A stretch of DNA of 39,180 nucleotides from Candidatus Bathyarchaeota archaeon (GTDB taxonomy: Archaea > Thermoproteota > Bathyarchaeia > 40CM-2-53-6 > RBG-13-38-9), in the NCBI GenBank assembly GCA_026015185.1, contig JAOZGX010000030.1, positions 1 through 39,180 of the forward strand, written 5' to 3'. Below the pieces are notes generated by a model, which saw only the letters and a list, made by a program, of their open reading frames with translations, did not search any database and was not told where the DNA came from. Below are positions 8,303-16,161 of the stretch, piece after piece. The translations under genes and the position numbers were made by a program. Position 1 is the first letter of the stretch; the number at the start of each line of letters is the position of its first letter.

Positions 8303-8724
8303 TTATTATTAAGTATAATAAGGCATGCACTCTAGGTACTATAGAATTTCTAAATAGCGATTATTGAGAACCGGTTCTATTGATAATTCTATTGCTGGAT
8401 TAAATGCAAGATTGTGAATATTGATCCAACGATCTGGAAAGTATTTCAATATTCTTGGGGTGGAATCCTATAATTAAAGGAGGTGAAACTTGCTATGCTG
8501 GCAGTCCTGAATTTTATGGTATTCCGAATCTACGCCAGCAACATTGTAAAGCAAGCGGTAAAATAAGATCTCTTCTGCAATAACGAATGCAATAGATAAT
8601 TTAGAAAAATCAAACCAATGCATTGAAAGCGAAATTATTTGATTCCACTTTCCCAATACTTACATCTAATATAAGCTGAAGATACTATTTAAAGTGAGTG
8701 TCTATAATGAACATCCAAATATTT
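8303..8724. other. 422-nt stretch without a confident gene
   Basis: This is the only gap above 300 bases without a supported gene. It contains a perfect 12-base palindrome AGAACCGGTTCT at 8367-8378 and a textbook Shine-Dalgarno sequence AAAGGAGGTGA (8476-8486). The latter is followed by only a 23-codon frame from ATG 8495 to 8566. A 60-codon minus-strand frame covers 8474-8656, with a TTTAAATA element at 8686-8693 upstream of it. I found no tRNA-like cloverleaf. The Shine-Dalgarno match is also explained by the minus-strand codons for F-H-L-L-stop. It may be a decayed gene or hold a small RNA. Confidence 0.5.
8474..8656 (-). CDS. Doubtful 60-residue protein
   Basis: The frame starts at TTG 8656 and stops at 8476-8474. 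The peptide has a hydrophobic-aromatic N-terminal half (including L-S-I-A-F-V-I-A-E-E-I-L-F-Y) and a His/Cys-containing C-terminal end, without a recognised motif. In its favour, an archaeal TATA-like TTTAAATA (8693-8686 on the minus strand) lies about 34 nt upstream, near enough for an almost leaderless transcript. Against it are the TTG start, the lack of a ribosome binding site and the lack of a family match. I list it because it is the longest frame in the gap. Confidence 0.2.
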   Translation of the reverse strand: MGKWNQIISLSMHWFDFSKLSIAFVIAEEILFYRLLYNVAGVDSEYHKIQDCQHSKFHLL

Positions 8725-9210
8725 TCAATTAATTAATTTAATGCCCATTACCAGGGCATCTGCTCCATCTTGATAATAAGCTTTAATTTTACGAATAGAT
8801 TCAAAACCAATTTTTTTGTAAAGAGTTATTGCATTATGATTAGTCGTTCGCACTTCCATAAAACACTCGCTTACTTTCTGCTTTTTTAGAGCATTAACCG
8901 CTTCTATCAATAACTTTCCTCCGATTCCTTTTTTTCGATATTCCTTCTTAACTGCGATAGAGACAATATGTCCTTTTTTTACCACTCTGAACTTTCTAAA
9001 GTCAGAAAAACCATTTTCAAGCCTGCACATAATATATCCTAAAATTTCACCATTCATTTTAGCTACAAGAAAAGAATCTGGACAGTTTTTACGAATATCT
9101 AAAAAAAATAGCGGAGTATAATTTTCAGGTAAGCATTCTCTATTCAATAGAATTACATCATCTAAATCCTCTGCAGAAAATTTTCTCAATGTTAAATTCT
9201 TAGTCGACAT
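8725..9210 (-). CDS. rimI: GNAT-family N-acetyltransferase, RimI / archaeal N-terminal acetyltransferase (Ard1) type
   Basis: The 161-residue protein has the order of elements of archaeal RimI/NAT enzymes: L-R-K-F-S-A-E-D-L-D-D-V near the N-terminus, N-R-E-C-L-P-E-N-Y for peptide-substrate recognition, F-L-V-A-K-M-N-G-E-I-L-G-Y-I-M-C-R, then G-H-I-V-S-I-A-V and the acetyl-CoA pyrophosphate loop R-K-K-G-I-G-G-K-L-L, and finally E-V-R-T-T-N-H-N-A-I-T-L-Y-K-K-I-G-F. Such enzymes acetylate protein N-termini in the cytoplasm. ATG 9210 is the better start; a TTG 12 bases upstream adds four residues. It stands alone, and an inverted repeat at 9289-9318 lies about 80 nt upstream. Confidence 0.88.
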   Translation of the reverse strand: MSTKNLTLRKFSAEDLDDVILLNRECLPENYTPLFFLDIRKNCPDSFLVAKMNGEILGYIMCRLENGFSDFRKFRVVKKGHIVSIAVKKEYRKKGIGGKLLIEAVNALKKQKVSECFMEVRTTNHNAITLYKKIGFESIRKIKAYYQDGADALVMGIKLIN

Positions 9211-9288
9211 AGATGTGCCCAATTATTTTCCCCAGATTATCTCTTCTTAATATAAGAGCTTAATAAATTTAGAGATTAAAAATTACAC

Positions 9289-9318
9289 TACAGTAATGTA
9301 TAAGTTTGTTTTACTGTA
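9289..9318. promoter_or_regulatory. Inverted repeat upstream of rimI
   Basis: TACAGTAA (9289-9296) and its exact complement TTACTGTA (9311-9318) flank a 14-nt spacer, giving half-site centres 22 nt apart, about two helical turns. This suits a dimeric regulator binding one face of the DNA. It lies 79-108 nt upstream of the rimI start and about 100 nt from the 3' end of the metE-like gene. Function is inferred from symmetry only, and AT-rich sequence can produce such pairs by chance. Confidence 0.3.
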
Positions 9319-9419
9319 ATACAATCTATTTACAACGAATTTGTCTCTTTATTTGTTTTAAAAAGAATTGTTATTGACAATTTACTCGATGAAGATCTAA
9401 TGTAGCAGAATTTTGAATA

Positions 9420-10367
9420 TCATTCTAAAAATGAATCGACTGAACTCGATAAATTCCTTAGAATTCTTTCTACAACATCGATAGAATTGTTTCGGAGACC
9501 ACAATCTGGATGTACGTAGGCTATATTATTCAGATCTATTAATCTAGAGATCTCTTCTAATCTCTTGATTATTTCTATGTCGCTATCTACATCATTTATT
9601 TTACTAACTTGTGTTCCAATACAGCCAAAACCAATCTTCTTTGAAGCTTTTTCGATATCCTTTTTGGAAATGATTTTCAGATTTTCTTTTTCGATATTAC
9701 CACTAAAAGCTAAACTTAAGACGGAGGCATTCAAATCTAAGAGATTACCAAACAAATTTTTAACTCGAGATATGCTGCCACATACATGTATGCTGAGCTT
9801 ATCTCGCCATTTTTCTTTTTCAATTGATTTTTCAAGCATATTATTAATGATCTTTATCGCCATTTCTGGCCTCATAAATCCTCCGGATAGTCCAGGCTCA
9901 TCTATTTGTACTAATGATCCCAATTCCAAAAGTCTGATAATTATTGGTTGAATTGCTAAAGAAATATCCTCATAAATCCTTGTGTCCATAACGCTTGTAT
10001 AATAACTCTTAATTCCATTCATAGCACAAGTCATCCCCAAAGTGATCGGTCCTGTTAGGGCCGTCTTAATTGAGACATCATTTCCAAGTCTTCTAATGTA
10101 ATCTGATGAGAAAATAAAATCAGAAATCTTTTCAAATTCATTTACTTCATCAAGACTTTGAATTTTTTTTCCAATGCAAAGTTTGCCTTTTTCATCGATT
10201 AATCCAGGTATTTGATGGAAATATCCAATCATATCATACCTCTGTTCGCCATCAGAAATTATATCAATCTTGTTAGCCAGTTGAAGATCAATGATGGTCT
10301 TAATTGAATCATCTAAAGAATTATGAAATCTTGGAAAACTACCAATAATGGTTTTTTTCAAAATCAA
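9420..10367 (-). CDS. Core MetE-like cobalamin-independent methionine synthase domain protein
   Basis: The product of about 315 residues corresponds to the C-terminal catalytic half of MetE (COG0620). Visible elements are I-I-G-S-F-P-R at the N-terminus, I-S-D-G-E-Q-R-Y-D-M, A-L-T-G-P-I-T-L-G, I-D-E-P-G-L-S-G-G and the zinc-binding I-H-V-C-G-S and V-H-P-D-C-G-L-R-N. It should transfer a methyl group to the thiol of homocysteine. Short archaeal forms lack the N-terminal folate domain and are known to use methylcobamide donors; the soluble MtrA-like protein at 530-1243 is a possible donor in this genome. The Glu that completes zinc coordination in MetE seems to be Ala here (V-L-S-L-A-F-S). I set the start at TTG 10367, with AGAGGTG spaced about eight bases upstream; ATG 10373 or 10394 are alternatives. 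Confidence 0.82.
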   Translation of the reverse strand: MILKKTIIGSFPRFHNSLDDSIKTIIDLQLANKIDIISDGEQRYDMIGYFHQIPGLIDEKGKLCIGKKIQSLDEVNEFEKISDFIFSSDYIRRLGNDVSIKTALTGPITLGMTCAMNGIKSYYTSVMDTRIYEDISLAIQPIIIRLLELGSLVQIDEPGLSGGFMRPEMAIKIINNMLEKSIEKEKWRDKLSIHVCGSISRVKNLFGNLLDLNASVLSLAFSGNIEKENLKIISKKDIEKASKKIGFGCIGTQVSKINDVDSDIEIIKRLEEISRLIDLNNIAYVHPDCGLRNNSIDVVERILRNLSSSVDSFLE

Positions 10368-10585
10368 AAGCATACACCTCTGGTTAGAATTCAAATTTAT
10401 TTAGCATTCAAGCTATTCTTTACTTCCAGTATAAAATTCAACTCAAAAAAGATTCAATTATGCATATATTAATCTAGACATAAAAATAATCTAAGCCTTA
10501 ATAGTACATGTATGGCATTATTTGGAGTCTTTTACATAAAACTATATTACACAATAATCGGCTAATGTTTGAGCAGGGAGCTAAT

Positions 10586-10906
10586 TTAAGAGCTTTTCTT
10601 ACTTGACTTCTTAGTACTTTTCTGACCCTTTTTTTGAATTTCCTTTGAGATTTGTTCCATAGTCTTCCCCTCAGTCTTTATTCCAAGATTCTTTGCGGTT
10701 TCAAGTAATAGATTTGTTTCCTGTGTTCTGGTAACTGCTGGACTAACTTCGGAACTAGGTGTAGTGATCTTTCCTTCAGAGGCCTGTCGATATTGCTTGA
10801 TGGCATCGCCAACTGATTTAGCTAATTCTGGTAATTTCTTAGGCCCGAAAATTATCAATACGATTGCTAGAATGAGTGCTATTTCCCAAGGTCCAATAAA
10901 AGGCAT
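10586..10906 (-). CDS. tatA: Twin-arginine translocase subunit TatA/Hcf106
   Basis: The 106-residue protein has the TatA layout: a short N-terminal membrane helix (about residues 5-20), then F-G-P-K-K-L-P-E-L-A-K-S-V-G-D-A-I-K-Q-Y, the conserved hinge and amphipathic helix, and a long hydrophilic tail ending in repeated K-K-S-S. TatA polymers form the pore for folded proteins exported by the Tat system. The F-G-P motif and no Glu in the early helix favour TatA over TatB. No tatC is present in the window. It is on the same strand as the DUF89 gene behind it, 63 nt apart, but the two are not obviously related. Confidence 0.95.
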   Translation of the reverse strand: MPFIGPWEIALILAIVLIIFGPKKLPELAKSVGDAIKQYRQASEGKITTPSSEVSPAVTRTQETNLLLETAKNLGIKTEGKTMEQISKEIQKKGQKSTKKSSKKSS

Positions 10907-10969
10907 AATAATACATCTCCTAATTTAGATTAGGTTTCATGCTTTTTAATAAATCTTAACCCTTTATCA

Positions 10970-11851
10970 CTATTTAAATAACTTTGCTATATTCTTATTG
11001 AGATCTACTTTCAAATAATTCGCAACGGGCTTACATTTAGTACGCAATAAAATTGCTCTCGGTGGTTTTGGTTTATACTCTGGTAGAGTTTCAAGATGAG
11101 CCATGCCTTTAGCAACTACAAAATCACTCACATAAAATGCCTTTAGAAATTTTTTTGAACAATATTTGGGAATGAATCCAATAGAATCTGCACCTGTTGT
11201 AATTATTTTATCAGCTACCTTATCAATTCCAGCTATCTTCACATCATCTAATGTAGCATCATTGCTTATAGGAGCACCTTTTACAGCTACAGTTACTTCA
11301 GACCCATAGGATTTGATTTCATTTATCAATAATCTATCGAGTACTATCTCGCCAGCATTATCTGTAAGGAATATTACATTTGTTGCATTCTTTATCATTT
11401 TTTCGATATTTGCTATATCGTCTATCGCTAAATCAACTTCAGCTCTTATTATTTCGCTCTTTATATCCTCATATTTGAACTCGTGTCCAAGCACACCAAG
11501 TTCAATAGTGTTTCCTACTATAGAAGCTAGACAAGCTTTTCTAAATCTAAGTGACTGATTCCTCTGCGAATAAATGAGTTTCTCAATTGTTGGAAGAATT
11601 TCAAGTGCTTTATTATTGCTGATTATTTTATCTTTCTTAAAAGGATCAGGATTTTCTGTTTCTTCTTTGATAATTCTGTCTCTTATCGTGCCTAGATGCG
11701 AAGGAATAGAATCTTTATTCAATTCTTCTGATAATTTTTTTGAAACTTTTATCAGAACTTTCTTCTGTAATTCTTCATCACCAGTGGCTTTTCTCGTTTC
11801 AACATACGCTCTATGAATTAAACATTCAATGCATTCTAAACCGATCTTCAT
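10970..11851 (-). CDS. DUF89 / ARMT1-like metal-dependent phosphatase family protein
   Basis: The 293-residue protein begins M-K-x-x-x-E-C-I-E-C-L, a Cys-x-x-Cys start common in archaeal DUF89 proteins, and carries the family core: V-G-N-T-I-E-L-G (about 112-119), F-L-T-D-N-A-G-E-I-V-L-D (about 160-171), V-K-G-A-P-I-S-N-D-A-T-L-D-D and later V-A-K-G-M-A-H-L-E-T-L. The Asp-Asn pair and the distal Asp residues are the expected metal and phosphate ligands. Characterised relatives hydrolyse damaged sugar phosphates or phosphopantetheine-type metabolites, so a metabolite-repair role is likely. The length is normal for the archaeal subgroup. It lies 25 nt downstream of tpiA on the same strand and could be co-transcribed with it. 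Confidence 0.87.
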   Translation of the reverse strand: MKIGLECIECLIHRAYVETRKATGDEELQKKVLIKVSKKLSEELNKDSIPSHLGTIRDRIIKEETENPDPFKKDKIISNNKALEILPTIEKLIYSQRNQSLRFRKACLASIVGNTIELGVLGHEFKYEDIKSEIIRAEVDLAIDDIANIEKMIKNATNVIFLTDNAGEIVLDRLLINEIKSYGSEVTVAVKGAPISNDATLDDVKIAGIDKVADKIITTGADSIGFIPKYCSKKFLKAFYVSDFVVAKGMAHLETLPEYKPKPPRAILLRTKCKPVANYLKVDLNKNIAKLFK

Positions 11852-11876
11852 TCAGATACGCACTAATCCGAATTAT

Positions 11877-12551
11877 TTATAATTGTAATGCAAGCTCTCG
11901 CAGTATTGATTCTTGGTCATCTGCTTTTACTACTCCGCTTGCCAATAAGACACCTTCAGATCCTAGATCAATTGCGGATTTTACATCTTCTCCATTTGTT
12001 ATACCGGCTCCACAAAGAATTGCAACTGAATTATTGACCTCTTTAACTAATGAAACAGTATCTGTAATTATTTCAGGATTAACTTTAGAGACAGCTGCTC
12101 CCTTCCCAATCAATTCTGGCGGCTCAATAGCAATCATATCAGGATTTAATGCTGCTATTGCTTTGCTAATATTTGCAGTACTGGCACATACTACTGTTAT
12201 TAATCCTAGGGATTTGGCTCTTATTATCGCTGATTCAATATCAGATAATTTTAATCGATTTTCTGAATGATTTATTAATGTCCCAATTGCTCCCGCTTCC
12301 TTAATAGACTCGGGTAAAATTTTTCCTGTATTTGCACCTGCTTCAATTGGATCTATATGTTGTGCAAAGATAGGAATCTTGCATTTTTCGAAAATAGCGC
12401 TTATGTCTGTAAATTGGGGCGCTATAGCTATACATTTACTCGTGTCTGAACTTATTTTCTCTGCAATTTGGGAAAGTTCTATCGCTCTTCTACCTGTGCC
12501 TTCTAAATAGGTTTTAAAATTGATTAGTATCAATGGCTTCTTTAAAGACAT
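11877..12551 (-). CDS. tpiA: Triosephosphate isomerase, archaeal type
   Basis: The 224-residue protein interconverts dihydroxyacetone phosphate and glyceraldehyde 3-phosphate. The short length is typical of archaeal enzymes, compared with about 250 in bacteria. Catalytic residues are visible: Asn and Lys in I-N-F-K-T-Y near the N-terminus, His in I-N-H-S-E-N-R and Glu in I-E-P-P-E-L-I-G-K-G, plus the phosphate-binding C-G-A-G-I-T-N-G and G-V-L-L-A-S-G near the end. I prefer ATG 12551, because archaeal homologues begin a few residues before the I-N-F-K motif; a TTG at 12563 with GGGG upstream is an alternative. With the neighbouring FBP aldolase/phosphatase and glycerate kinase it points to gluconeogenic carbon flow. 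Confidence 0.95.
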   Translation of the reverse strand: MSLKKPLILINFKTYLEGTGRRAIELSQIAEKISSDTSKCIAIAPQFTDISAIFEKCKIPIFAQHIDPIEAGANTGKILPESIKEAGAIGTLINHSENRLKLSDIESAIIRAKSLGLITVVCASTANISKAIAALNPDMIAIEPPELIGKGAAVSKVNPEIITDTVSLVKEVNNSVAILCGAGITNGEDVKSAIDLGSEGVLLASGVVKADDQESILRELALQL

Positions 12552-12716
12552 CCCACTTTTCAAGTATTAATCCCCTTTTTATTTTTAATTTAAAATTGTT
12601 AGTAGTGAAATCATGATAAATATTTATTTTATTCTTTGAGTTTTCCCTTAAAAATAGGAAAAAAACCAAAAAGAATTTTATTCCATAATAAATTAAATTA
12701 ATTTGGTGTACATTTT

Positions 12717-13832
12717 ATGATAAATGTTGCTAAGACAACGGTATCTATAATTAAAGCTGATGTTGGATCTCTAGTCGGTCATCATATTGTTCATCCAAAA
12801 CAAATTGAGATAGCGAAAAAATACATGGAGAAAGGAAAAAAAGCTGGTATAATAAATGATTTTCATGTAACTCATTGTGGAGACGATCTAGAATTAATTA
12901 TGACCCACAATAAAGGGGAGAATAATGCTAAAGTACACAAGTTATCTTGGGAGGTTTTTCAGGAAGTAACTAAACAAGGTTCAAAAAATCTCAAGCTATA
13001 TGCAGCTGGCCAGGATCTATTAACCGATTCATTTTCAGGTAATGTCAAGGGAATGGGGCCTGGAGTTGCTGAAATAGAAATAGAAGAAAGGCAAAGCGAA
13101 CCCGTTGTTATTTTTCTAGCAGACAAGACTTCCCCCGGTGCTTGGAATCTACCATTGTTTAAAATTTTTGCTGATCCATTTAATACAGCAGGATTAATAA
13201 TTGATCCAAATCTTCACGATGGTTTTATATTTGAGGTACTTGATGTAATGGAGGGCAAAACTGTAAAAATTAAATGCCCTGAAGAGATGTATGATATTCT
13301 TGCTCTAATCGGAGATCCAAATCTTTATGTAATTTCAAAAATTGAGCGCCATGATGGCTTGTTAGCTGCTGCTGCAAGTACCACCCGTCTATCTCTTATT
13401 GCAGGTCGTTATGTTGGAAAAGACGATCCAGTCTGCATCGTACGCGCTCAACATGGTCTGCCTGCAGTAGGTGAAATATTAGAAGCTTTTACTTTCCCCC
13501 ATCTGGTTCCAGGTTGGATGCGTGGATCGCACTTCGGTCCTTTGATGCCAGTAAGTGTAGAGAATACGATGAATAAGTGTACTCGTTTTGATGGGCCGCC
13601 ACGTGTTGTTGCTTTAGGTTTTCAAATAACTAACGGGGAGCTTGTAGGACCGGCTGACTTATTCGCTGATCCTGCCTTCGATCATACAAGAGATAAAGTA
13701 AATCAGGTAGCAGATTACATGAGACAACATGGCCCTTTCATGCCACATCGACTAGGAAAGGAAGAAATGGAATATACAACTTTACCATCCGTACTTAAAA
13801 AATTAAAAGATCGATTTAGAAGTGCTGATTGA
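12717..13832 (+). CDS. fbp: Bifunctional fructose-1,6-bisphosphate aldolase/phosphatase (archaeal class V FBPase)
   Basis: The 371-residue protein is the ancestral gluconeogenic enzyme that condenses triose phosphates to fructose 1,6-bisphosphate and removes the 1-phosphate. Family motifs include S-I-I-K-A-D-V-G-S-L-V-G-H-H at 10-23 (metal ligands Asp and His), H-C-G-D-D-L at 53-58, D-K-T-S-P-G-A-W-N at 136-144, D-P-F-N-T-A-G-L at 153-160 and G-R-Y-V-G-K-D-D-P at 230-238, where Y232 and K235 match the proton-relay Tyr and Schiff-base Lys of the aldolase site. Full length. The enzyme marks an anabolic sugar pathway in autotrophic or protein-degrading archaea. It is divergent from tpiA, whose product supplies its substrate, so shared regulation through the 165-nt gap is plausible. 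Confidence 0.96.
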   Translation: MINVAKTTVSIIKADVGSLVGHHIVHPKQIEIAKKYMEKGKKAGIINDFHVTHCGDDLELIMTHNKGENNAKVHKLSWEVFQEVTKQGSKNLKLYAAGQDLLTDSFSGNVKGMGPGVAEIEIEERQSEPVVIFLADKTSPGAWNLPLFKIFADPFNTAGLIIDPNLHDGFIFEVLDVMEGKTVKIKCPEEMYDILALIGDPNLYVISKIERHDGLLAAAASTTRLSLIAGRYVGKDDPVCIVRAQHGLPAVGEILEAFTFPHLVPGWMRGSHFGPLMPVSVENTMNKCTRFDGPPRVVALGFQITNGELVGPADLFADPAFDHTRDKVNQVADYMRQHGPFMPHRLGKEEMEYTTLPSVLKKLKDRFRSAD

Positions 13833-13873
13833 TCTGTTAGACTCGAATCATCAAGCTGCCAATTCAATATCCG

Positions 13874-15259
13874 TCATTTAATTGGCATAGTGATTATTAT
13901 TGTGATATCATTCACATTTGAACCTGTGGGTCCTGTAAATATCAATTCGTTAATTTCTCTAAAGAAATTATAAGAATCATTATTGCTCAAGTATTCCAAA
14001 GGCAACAAATTTTTCCTCTCAGCTTTCATAGCACTTTTACCGTCAATTATTGCACCTGCTGCATCGGTTGGGCCATCTATGCCATCTGTGCCTAGAGACG
14101 CTATCGATACGCCATTTAATCCTTTAATTTTTGTAAGAGCACTCAGAATAGCTTCCTGATTACGCCCTCCTTGACCCTTTCCACTAACTGTTACAGTAGT
14201 CTCACCTCCTAATATCATGGCGAAAGGTTTGGTGGTATTCTCACGATTAACTATCTTTTCTAAAGCTAGAGCTGAATAAAATAATCCAGCATATCTAGCT
14301 TCCCCTTCTAGACAAGATGTTAAAAATAAGGATTCTACATTTAATTCATTCAATTTTTGCATGGCTGCATTACATGCAACTCGATTATTTCCAATTACTA
14401 TATTATCTACATTCTGAAATATTTTATCTTGAGGTTTTGGAGTCTCTGATGTTTTATTTACTATTCCCTCTTCAAATCTTTTTTTAATTGAATCTGAGAT
14501 GTTATTCCATAAGTTGTATTTTTTTAAAACATTTACAGCATCCTCAAAACGACTATTATCAGGCACCGTTGGGCCAGAAGCAATAACATCTAAAGGATCG
14601 TTAACAACATCCGACAAAATTAAACTAACAAGCTTTGTGGGATGAACTGCTTTAGCTAACATCCCGCCCTTAAATTTGGATAGGTGCTTTCTAACAGAAT
14701 TCATTTCGTTGATAGTAGCGCCAGAGTACAACAGGCTCTTTGTAATTTCTTGTTTTTCAGAAAGGTTTACTCCATTAGCTGGTAAAGGCATCATTGCTGA
14801 ACCCCCGCCTGATATTAAGCATATTACTAAATCATTTTCATTGGCATCCCTAGCAACCTCCAACATCTTTTCTACGCCTTCAATGCCGTTGTCCTTAGGT
14901 ATTGGGTGGCTGACTTCGTTAAGCTTTATGATATTTGTTCTATAATCTTCGGAAGTATGCTCAAGAATATTAATTATGCCATGCGAAATCCTATTGACTA
15001 GTATTTCTTCAAGTGCCTTTGCCATTGAACCAGTAGCTTTTCCTCCACCGATAACAAATATTCGTTCATATTTATTCAAATCAAAAGAGAGACCTTTGAT
15101 ATTCAGAATTTTGCCATCGAAATCTATCTTAGATTTAATCAATTCATATGGGTCTATTTTTTCTAAAACATAATCAAGACTTTCAAGTATTATGCGTCTG
15201 CTATCACGATCAGCACTTGATTCGCCATTTTTGACCAATTCTTCTTTATTCCTAATCAT
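13874..15259 (-). CDS. gckA: Glycerate 2-kinase, MOFRL family
   Basis: The 461-residue protein has both domains of the GckA/TtuD family: an N-terminal Rossmann-like half with V-I-G-G-G-K-A-T-G-S-M-A-K-A at about 70-83 and V-I-C-L-I-S-G-G-G-S-A-M-M-P-L-P at about 142-157, and the C-terminal MOFRL domain with I-L-G-G-E-T-T-V-T-V, G-x-G-G-R-N-Q-E and G-T-D-G-I-D-G-P-T-D-A-A-G-A. It phosphorylates D-glycerate to 2-phosphoglycerate, feeding lower glycolysis; in archaea it serves the non-phosphorylative Entner-Doudoroff branch or serine/glycerate use. Full length. It is convergent with the FBP aldolase/phosphatase gene and divergent from the AOR operon starting at 15422. Confidence 0.93.
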   Translation of the reverse strand: MIRNKEELVKNGESSADRDSRRIILESLDYVLEKIDPYELIKSKIDFDGKILNIKGLSFDLNKYERIFVIGGGKATGSMAKALEEILVNRISHGIINILEHTSEDYRTNIIKLNEVSHPIPKDNGIEGVEKMLEVARDANENDLVICLISGGGSAMMPLPANGVNLSEKQEITKSLLYSGATINEMNSVRKHLSKFKGGMLAKAVHPTKLVSLILSDVVNDPLDVIASGPTVPDNSRFEDAVNVLKKYNLWNNISDSIKKRFEEGIVNKTSETPKPQDKIFQNVDNIVIGNNRVACNAAMQKLNELNVESLFLTSCLEGEARYAGLFYSALALEKIVNRENTTKPFAMILGGETTVTVSGKGQGGRNQEAILSALTKIKGLNGVSIASLGTDGIDGPTDAAGAIIDGKSAMKAERKNLLPLEYLSNNDSYNFFREINELIFTGPTGSNVNDITIIITMPIK

Positions 15260-15421
15260 GATAACCTTCTTAACTCCAAAATTACTTCAGATTTAAAAAA
15301 TAATTCAAATCTATTGGGCGAACATTTCTTTTTTTGGATAGCATTCAATTAGGAAATCACTATATTTATATCATAAGATTTCTTCTTTTATTCAAAAAAT
15401 ATATTCAAACAGGTATTCAAA

Positions 15422-16147
15422 ATGAAGATTAATTCTCAAAAATGTGTTGGATGTGCACTTTGCATACCATACTGTGTTGAAGCAGCAATTACAATGGGCT
15501 CAGACAGGAAAGCAACAATAAACAGAGATAAATGTATCGAATGCGCTGTATGCTACAACTCATCGATATGTCCTGTGGATGCATTTGAACTGGAAGAACT
15601 CGAATGGCCAAGATCGGTAAGAGAGGTTTTCGCAACCGTCTATAAATCTCACAGCCAGACCAACGTACCTGGTCGTGGAACTGAGGAAATGAAAACAAAC
15701 GATGTAACTGGAAGATTTAAAGATGGAGAAGTTGGTTTTTCTATAGATATGGGCCGACCTGGGGTTGGCGTTGATCTAATAGATGCTGAGAAGCTTGCTA
15801 TGGCTTTAGCAAAAATTGGTATTGAATTTGAGCCTGAGAACCCGATTACGCATCTTATGAAGGATCCCAAGACTGGTGAGCTTAAGGATGATGTCAAACA
15901 AGAGCGAGTTCATTCATGCATTCCAGAATTTAAAACAAACATGGAGAGGCTTCCAGAAATTCTAGACACACTAAAGAAAATATCTCAAGAAATCAATACT
16001 GTATTCAGTTTGGGTCTTTGTTTAAAATTAACTCCAGAAGGCGAAATCCCTGAATTCATAAAGAACTATTTAGATGAAAATAAGATTCCCTATTATCTTG
16101 GTGGAAAAACAAATATTGGTTTAGGAAAACCATTAGCAAAAATTTGA
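15422..16147 (+). CDS. Ferredoxin-domain protein with an unrecognised C-terminal domain (first gene of the AOR operon)
   Basis: The 241-residue protein starts with a two-cluster ferredoxin domain: C-V-G-C-A-L-C-I-P-Y-C at residues 8-18 and C-I-E-C-A-V-C-Y-N-S-S-I-C-P at about 38-51, giving eight ligands for two [4Fe-4S] clusters. After a linker, residues about 85-241 form a domain I do not recognise; it contains G-F-S-I-D-M-G-R-P-G-V-G-V, a Cys in V-H-S-C-I-P-E-F, and a late L-G-L-C-L-K-L-T segment, then ends G-K-T-N-I-G-L-G-K-P. No membrane segment. It stands 14 nt before the next gene, and the five genes to 19540 all run in one direction with short gaps, so it is probably an electron-transfer or accessory subunit for the AOR enzyme. 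A TATA-like TATATTTATAT at about 15363-15373 fits the operon promoter. Confidence 0.75.
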   Translation: MKINSQKCVGCALCIPYCVEAAITMGSDRKATINRDKCIECAVCYNSSICPVDAFELEELEWPRSVREVFATVYKSHSQTNVPGRGTEEMKTNDVTGRFKDGEVGFSIDMGRPGVGVDLIDAEKLAMALAKIGIEFEPENPITHLMKDPKTGELKDDVKQERVHSCIPEFKTNMERLPEILDTLKKISQEINTVFSLGLCLKLTPEGEIPEFIKNYLDENKIPYYLGGKTNIGLGKPLAKI

Positions 16148-16161
16148 GGTGAGATATAGTA

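Noticed and set aside
9565-9951. A 128-codon open frame on the plus strand
   Set aside because: It is antisense to the metE-like gene and shows no motif, only shadow-type composition.
11740-12270. A 176-codon open frame on the plus strand
   Set aside because: It runs opposite the well-supported DUF89 and tpiA genes, crosses their boundary and has low-complexity Ser/Ile-rich translation typical of an antisense shadow.
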